Of a stretch of 64,000 nucleotides of DNA, positions 57,481 to 64,000 are shown in pieces. Both the position numbers and the translations under genes were made by a program. The stretch spans positions 19,520,580-19,584,579 of the forward strand of contig NC_088678.1 of NCBI RefSeq assembly GCF_950023065.1, read 5' to 3'. Below the pieces are notes generated by a model. The model worked only from the letters and a program-made list of their open reading frames with translations. It did not search any database and was not told the DNA's origin. Positions within the stretch are counted from its first letter, which is position 1. Every line of letters begins with the position of its first letter. The stretch is from Planococcus citri (Eukaryota > Arthropoda > Insecta > Hemiptera > Pseudococcidae).

Positions 57481-60400
57481 TTTTACCTACTATGGACAAA
57501 TTCAAAAAATATGATAATTTCGGCACTTTTTTGAAATTTATTAGCTTTACTTGCTGTTTTGGGCAGATATGAACATTGATATCGATGTAATATTTGAAAT
57601 CGAACGAAAGAAGTTATGGTAGGTACAAAATGATCTATTGTAAAAATCAAAGAAACTGAATGATTGTGGGTGATAAGGTCATTAAAATTTATGACCCAAG
57701 TTTGAATTTGAGAACACACAGCTTTATAATATAAGTACACTTTTCCAGTTGGCATACTTTGTTGTAGAGATTTTTACGAATGTTTGCCTTTGTCCTCAAG
57801 AATTTCATTAGAATTCAGGCAAATCTTTGAAAGACCAAGTACAGGATGAAAGTGAGCATTTCGTGCAAAAGTAATGAACTAAAATTTTACGAAGAACTGT
57901 AGCCAAAACATAAGTAGAGGATTTGATTACGGATCAAGTTTTAGGGTAAGATGATTCTGAATGGAATCTTATTAACATGAGTAGGTCTGTATCACTCTTC
58001 AAAAAAAAAATAAAACGAAAAAAAATGTACTCTGTTACCATCCACGTATTATTTGACCAAAAGAGTACAACATGATAGTTGAGGTAAAAAAAAAAAAAAT
58101 GAAAAAAAGAAAGGAGAAGTTTAGAAAGACAGTACCTATAGTAACGTAGAACTGAACTCTTCATAACACGGAAACGATCTTATAGAAGAGGAAATTTTAC
58201 AAAACATCGAAGTAACCAGGGTCGCCAATTTGTTTGATAATGCAACCAACACAACACGACACGTAGGTAGGGTAGGTACTAGGTAGGTATCCTACAATGT
58301 AATATGTACATAGTTTGTGGCACGAGTATACGGATAGCATTTTACTATTAGAATCGGACAAACAGCACTACGATCGTCATAAACACTTGCCTCGCACCAG
58401 TCACTCCTTCCTTCTCTCCTTACGTTAATACATATTATAAAGTTTTCGGTACAGATTTTCATTCGAGTACCCGATATTTTTTTGCTGCTCGATTCGTACC
58501 GTAAGAAAACCGAAACAACTTGTCGTAGTTGGAAAAAAGTCTGTCTCTGTATCTAGCGAGCGATTTTTTTCCATTTCTTAATGGCGACGACCGCTTGGCA
58601 ACCGACCCATCTGAGATTGTTTGAAAAGAGTTTTATCGATGTCGCAAAGCAGGCTGCGAGAATCTTAGGTACTTCTACGTGTATTTGATGAATGTAAGTT
58701 GACGTCAATTTTCATTGAGTTATAAACTAATACTTACTAGGTATCGGAAGACAAGTTTATGTAGTTGGTAAAAGCGTATTAGGGTGAGGTAATTCTTGCG
58801 ATGGAATGGTGTACCTAAGTTTTACAGCATCGAGGGCAAGACGAGGATGACGACAACATGTAGAACATCTGCTCTCGTCGTTTTTTTTGACTTATCGTGT
58901 CGTGTTGGTGGTACTGGCGCCACCGCCTTCACCATCTTCGCTGTCGTCTTCGTCTGCTCGTGGCTTAATTTTAATCAAATTTCCAACGCTTAACGCAAGT
59001 TTTTAGAGGATTAGAGAGGAAAGGAATTGGTGGAAATTTCTCGCGAATACACGTGTATTTTGAGTGTGTAAAGTACTCGAAGAAGAAAGGAATGCACTTA
59101 TACTGGAAGAGTAATTGAAGAAGTTTGACATGCAAATGCCCCTGCTGCCTCCTCATGTACTCGTTTTTCGCTGATTCGTACAAAAAAGAATAGGTAAGTA
59201 CCTACCTAAAAATTGATTCATTTTCTAAATTTGACCCTCTCGAATCGATTTTCTCCATTTTTGAGCTGATTTAAAGCATCTAGAAAAATCTTAATTTTCT
59301 CCAGCAATTTTAGAGTGCTCCAGAAGGCATTATTGTGAATGAGTGGTTATTCGGATTCAGACTACAATTTTAATTTTTATGCCATTTCTCAGTCAATGCT
59401 TTCGAATGATAATTTTTGAACTTGTCAAAAAATTTTCATCTGCCATGAGGGGCTTCAAAAATGTGTTTGATTTAAAAAATCATGCCCCATGCAAATAAAA
59501 AAATTGATTCAGAAATGGATTCTCCCTCCTTTAAATATTCCTCAGCCTCTCGAATTCCATTCATAATAACTGCCACGATAATAATAACACGAAGATATAG
59601 AAAATAAACATCAGGGTACGGTGCTGGAAGTTGGCACAGCGAAGGGCAAAGAGCACAGCACGTAAAATCCAATGAACAGATGGACGAACACAACCAGCGC
59701 GGAAAATAGTCATCCTTATGGTTAATTAAAAGGAGATGCTCGTCATCTCTTCTTCGTCGAGTTTCCACTATTACAAAGGCTAAATAATACACAAATTTTA
59801 TAACAGTTTCGTACAACTTTGTCTATAATGTCTACGTATAGAGATGAGGAAGTGAGCATCGAGAAGAAAAGGACAGGAAAGTCGAATGCGGTAAATATGT
59901 ATTAAGTTTACCAAAGCGACCAATTATGAAAGGAGAGAAAGATCGAGTGAAAATATGCGTTTTGGTTGGACGAGGTAAGTATTTAAAATCGCCGGGAAAT
60001 TACTTTTAAAACGGCGTAAGTTTTCGGTCTAGTGAGAAAGAAAAGGCGAAGTGGAAGCTGGCCTTGTGAAACCACTTTTATTAAAGGAGTTTATTCGGTT
60101 GCTTTGCAGCTTTATGTAGAGTTTAAACTGAAAAGCTATCTTATAGAAGGAATAAAAAACAGGCCAGGTGGTACCTTTGTGCAGAGGATGAAGGTAGAAT
60201 TGCTGTATAAGTGAGTACATTTTCTCAAGTTACCTGCGAGATGTTTAAAAGTAGGTAAACTCGCCACTTGCTTGTTGTATCAAAGACTAAATTTTCTGAA
60301 AGACTAATGATTAGTAGGTAATTGGGTTTCACAGGGTGTTGAAAATGGTTTCGTTTTTCGATCATTTGAACGCGTTGGTGATGTCATGTTCCTACCAACG

Positions 60401-60740
60401 TGGTATTTAATTTAATGGCTGGATAATTTGAGATGAATTTGACAATTAAATAAGGGCATCCATGTGATATATTTTTTTTCTGGGAAGCTGAAAAATGAGG
60501 ATTCGAGCACTGAACCAAACAGTGGCATTGTTTACCATTGTTTGTGCGAATTTTTCCCGAGAGTTTTCAAATTCCAGAGCGAAATTAGAAATTTTCGATT
60601 TTTCATTGGATGATGATAATTTTCTAATTTGAAAACACTTCGATGCACATTACAAGTAAATACGTGGAAAAAATCAAAAATCTATAATTTCACTAAAATT
60701 GTGGATCCCCAAAATTTTAACATCCAATTTTATGAATAAA
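57481..60740. other. Unique sequence, no gene supported
   Basis: 58.2-60.3 kb is complex, with several donor-like GGTAAGTA words (about 59,191 and 59,971). A short plus-strand frame from 58,582 (MATTAWQPTHLRLFEKSF...) closes after about 35 codons. None of these combines into an exon structure I can defend. Confidence 0.4.
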
Positions 60741-61379
60741 AATTGAATCGGTGGGTGCAGAAAGGGAACAAGTCACATTTTTGGAAAATTTTTTTTTCAC
60801 GGATATAGGGGTTTCAAAGTACGGCGGATCGACTGGTGATGTCAGATTTCCACAAAACTGCCGGGAAAGTGGTATTTGGGCGCAGAAAAAGGGCGGATCC
60901 GCATTTAGGACATTTTTGGAAAATTTTTTAAATTCCTTGAAACATAACTAACATTTTTGAGAAGACCATTTTTTGAAATTTAAGTTAATCTCTGAACTGA
61001 AAAATGATGAAAAAATTAACAACTTCGGCAAAAAGTCTTAGAACTCAAGGGGTTTTTGATCAATTTAAACGAGATAGCAGTCTAAATGATGTACTTAGAT
61101 GTAGAATCAAGCCACATTCGTGCCCGAGCGATTTCAAAAAAAAATTTGTCGATTGGGTGCAGAAAGGGTCTAAGTCCCATTTGTTTAGGCAGCAACAGCG
61201 CCGGCGCACGTGAATATATTTTTTTCTAAACAGTGCTAAAAATTGTGTCTTGGGGTCCTCTTTCAATGACCTCAAGCATGTTTACCAAAAATTTTTGATT
61301 TTCAAATAAATCAGTTTTTTGTTATTCCTGAAAAGTGCGAAAATGGACTTGTTCCCTTTCTGCACCCACCGATTCAATT
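60741..61379. mobile_element. MITE with perfect 34-bp inverted ends
   Basis: AATTGAATCGGTGGGTGCAG (60,741) and the next 14 bases are mirrored exactly at 61,346-61,379. A third, internal copy of part of the terminus ('gattgggtgcagaaaggg', 61,152) has the left-end orientation. About 640 bp long, with no transposase frame. The perfect ends suggest recent activity. Confidence 0.8.
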
Positions 61380-62080
61380 ATGAGACGTGCAAAAATTTGA
61401 CAAATTTGATCCACATTCAGGTTGATGGTGTAGTTGGAAGGCTATCAAAATACATACATCTATTGCGAAGAAAAAAATTGTCGACCAAAATTGACCATTT
61501 TTGGCGGGAAACACCGCGTTTCCAAATGTCTTTGTGGCCATTTGGAGCAGCAGCTACCACTCGAAAAATGTTGAAAAAATTATCAATAGTAGAAAATACT
61601 CTGAGACATATAAAAAAAATTTTTTGTTGATTTTTTCCAAATTTTGGACTTACTTCTACATTGATTTCAAGTTTTTCAAAGTGGGTTTCAGGTTGCGTGT
61701 GGAGGTCAAAAAAATTGAAAAATTTCAGAGAGGTTCAACCCCCCTCCCCTCCGAAGGTGCAGATTGGAAACCTCTTATGCGTTTAAAAATCATCATTTGC
61801 TAGAAAACCAAAATCTCGAGGAAAAGGCAATTTCGCTCCATTTATATGGTACTACATGTTTATCATTTTTGAATAATTTAGAGCCCACTATTGGGTAAAG
61901 ATTTCCATGATTTTTGAAAACATTTTCAAGCTGAGTAGACACTTATTGAAGTGGGTCAACCTTTCGGTAAAAACTCTCAACGTAATGAGTTAGTTCTAGT
62001 TAATTGTTACAGTCCATTTATGTTTTTGGTTGTATATGTAGATTGTAGATGTTGTTTGTTCGCATGTTTTGTTCATTGTG
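61380..62080. other. AT-rich DNA, no gene seen
   Basis: Two overlapping plus-strand frames at 61,319-61,803 have Lys/Phe-rich, chance-like text. Confidence 0.4.
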
Positions 62081-62081
62081 T

Positions 62082-62372
62082 ACATTTTTGGTCCTCCGAG
62101 CCGGATATGTCGCAAAATTATGATTATGTGAGCACATTTTTGGTCCTCCGAGCCGGATATGTCGTGAAATCGTGGATATGTGTGTACATTTTTGGTCCTC
62201 CGAGCCGGATATGTCGCGAAATTATGATTATGTGAGTACATTTTTGGTCCTCCGAGCCGGATATGTCGCAAAATCATGATTATGTGAGCACATTTTTGGT
62301 CCTCCGAGCCGGATATGTCGCGAAATTGTGATTATGTGAGTACATTTTTGGTCCTCCGAGCCGGATATGAAC
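62082..62372 (+). repeat. 52-bp tandem repeat
   Basis: ACATTTTTGGTCCTCCGAGC recurs at 62,082, 62,134, 62,186, 62,238, 62,290 and 62,342, exactly 52 bp apart, each followed by CGGATATGT or CGGATATGA. Differences between units are few (for example 'gcaaaattatgatt' against 'gtgaaatcgtggat'). Frames crossing it on both strands are by-products. Confidence 0.95.
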
Positions 62373-63640
62373 CAACGCTGCAGTTGAAGTTCGTTGTTTT
62401 GGCTACTGCTGTTACTTGGCTAAAATTAACAAAAAAAAAAAAAAAAAAAAAAAATGGTACCTATGCAGGTTTTCAAAGCTCGGTTATCTTCTCGATAATG
62501 ACCCTTAAACTACGTTGGGTGGTTTTGAACAATTCTGAGCTAAAAATTGGTCATGATTTTTAGAGGTTTTTGAAGATATCGTGCAACTTATCAAAATTGG
62601 TTAGAATTTCAACAGAAGATCAAGAATTTCTATCAAAACTCTTTTTGGCAGTTTTGAAAAATTTTGAGCCCCAAGTTGAGTCGCCATTTTTTTCAGAATC
62701 ATAAAGAGAAATTCGGGAAAATTGACTCAATTTTGAGCTAAAAATTTTTGAAACCGCTCTTTAGAAGTTTTGATGGAAATTTTTGGTTTTCTGATGAAAA
62801 TTTTATCCATTTTGATGTGTCGTATGACTTTTAAAAAAAAAATCAGAAAATCATCACCCAATTTTGGACTCAAAACTCTTTGAAAAATATTCAAAAAACA
62901 TTTTTATCAAAATATTTGAATTTTTAAAGAAATTTTTACTTGCCCAAAAATCAGACACAAGAGGTACCGACGCTCCATGGTGCAACTAACGAGCTGAAAA
63001 GAACTTTCGGAGTAAACAGAGTCTCCAATTTTGAAAATTGGTATTTTAAGGTTCCATCCACCCTCTTTTATGCAACAGAAAAAAATATCAACGTTTGTTT
63101 TTGTGTATAATCTTTTATTCAAATTTTCAATTTTCTATACTTTTTAATTTATGTAAGTATGAACAAATTCCAAATTATTCAACTCATAATATAACTCGCT
63201 CTTTTCCCAATTTACTAAATTTATCTCATTAGTTCGGGAGCCCACATCAGGGTCTATTGCACCCCCTCCCCGTCGATCCTCCTGGACAATTTTTTTCTTA
63301 AAGAGGGGGTCCTAGAAAACATTTCTAGCCCTTGTCCACAATAAAACAGTGGCCCTACTTACAAAATGGCGGCCATTTTGATTAGCAGGTCAGCCGAAAT
63401 CGCAGATTTTGTGTTCCAACATAGGACTTGCACTAAATTTTTTAAACTGTAAAAAAGTAGACCGAAAGATTAGGCAAAAATTCATCACCTGTCAAAATTT
63501 CAAATGCTAAAGTGCCTTTTTCGATTTTTGGCGAATTTTTGAAAATCAAATTTGGGCCAAAAATGAGGGAGAAAAATCAAAATTTTACCAAAATGACCAA
63601 GAAAGCTGAAATTTGGGATATACCCTATTTTAGACATGCC
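62373..63640. other. AT-rich DNA, no gene seen
   Basis: A 23-base A run lies near 62,431-62,453. 63,230-63,400 is more complex. No gene or defined repeat. Confidence 0.4.
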
Positions 63641-63659
63641 AAATCGATTGGAAACTGTT

Positions 63660-64000
63660 TAAAATCGTTTGGAGTAGTTCTGGAGCCTCCAGCAGATTTT
63701 TGAAACTCGAAATTCCCACAAAATTTCATGAAACGGAGTTGGAATGCCGAAATTCATTCTGCAAACTAATTTCTATGCGCTACGAAGTCGACTGCAAGTA
63801 GATTTCAAGTCGTTTTGGCGCCTCCAGCGACTTTTTGAAAATTACTGGAGCCTCCAGTAGAATTTTATAACTTGAAATTCTCCAAAATTTCATAAAATGG
63901 AGATGAAAAGCCGAAATTCATTCTACAAACTAATTTCAATGCCTTACGAAGCCGACGCGACTGCTGGTGGATTTCAAGTCGTTTTGGAGCCTCCAGTGAC
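63660..64000 (+). repeat. Satellite of about 164 bp with GGAGCCTCCAG, running off the right edge
   Basis: 'tttcaagtcgttttgg' is at 63,804 and 63,970, 'aaaatttcat' at 63,720 and 63,884, and GGAGCCTCCAG at 63,682 and 63,848, giving a period of about 164-166 bp. Each unit carries the palindrome CTGGAGCCTCCAG. At least two units are visible and the array continues beyond the window. Confidence 0.8.

Noticed and set aside
58581..58690. Short frame MATTAWQPTHLRLFEKSF...
   Set aside because: Closes after about 35 codons and no donor/acceptor arrangement extends it convincingly.

Overview
This window is eukaryotic, AT-rich, repeat-dominated nuclear DNA and almost certainly comes from an arthropod. 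The grounds are an R1-clade non-LTR retrotransposon (a clade typical of arthropods), I-like and other endonuclease/reverse-transcriptase LINE relics, pogo, hAT and MITE-type DNA elements, abundant (TACC)n/(CTAC)n microsatellites, and spliced-gene signals. The repeat style fits a hemipteran such as a scale insect or aphid, but that placement is inference. Nothing looks bacterial or organellar. Only one host protein gene could be modelled.

Layout. 1-504 is the end of a pogo/Tigger-like element. 590-5640 is a decayed minus-strand LINE (family A) split by a 5'-truncated plus-strand R1-clade LINE at about 961-5276. That R1-clade ORF is open for 1160 codons and ends in a macrodomain resembling the ADP-ribosyl-glutamate hydrolase TARG1/OARD1, with both catalytic residues kept. 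6047-7548 is a pogo-like element containing a second MITE. 10,590-11,854 is a 19-bp minisatellite whose strand polarity flips. Three copies of a satellite-like repeat with a palindromic TTCGCGAA core lie at about 11.9-13.5, 23.2-26.2 (opposite orientation) and 29.1-31.2 kb, and all share a non-repetitive head. 14.8-19.5 kb is a minus-strand I-like LINE interrupted by a family A copy with a 10-bp target duplication.

34.8-45.3 kb holds a SINE-like sequence, a 1.4-kb foldback element, MITEs, a family A deletion derivative and RT scraps. 46.5-47.3 kb contains the one convincing host gene: a two-coding-exon, minus-strand gene for a small secreted cysteine-rich protein. 50.3-51.4 kb is another LINE relic split by a hAT-like MITE. 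At 52,284 a perfect AG|GT junction looks like a recursive splice site, suggesting a long plus-strand intron. 55.6-57.5 kb is a roughly 30-bp minisatellite that repeatedly presents the ideal inverted-repeat-1 nuclear-receptor site AGGTCAATGACCT, the ecdysone-response-element form. The window closes with a MITE at 60.7-61.4 kb, a 52-bp tandem repeat at 62.1 kb and a ~164-bp satellite running off the right edge.

Most genes here are transposon genes and do not form a pathway. The points of biological interest are the LINE-macrodomain fusion, the nuclear-receptor-site minisatellite, the palindromic mobile satellite and the small secreted protein. The complex unique stretches (8.6-10.4, 14.0-14.8, 26.8-28.4, 32-33.8, 41-42.7, 52.6-55 and 58.2-60.3 kb) carry no gene I can support and may be intron or regulatory DNA.
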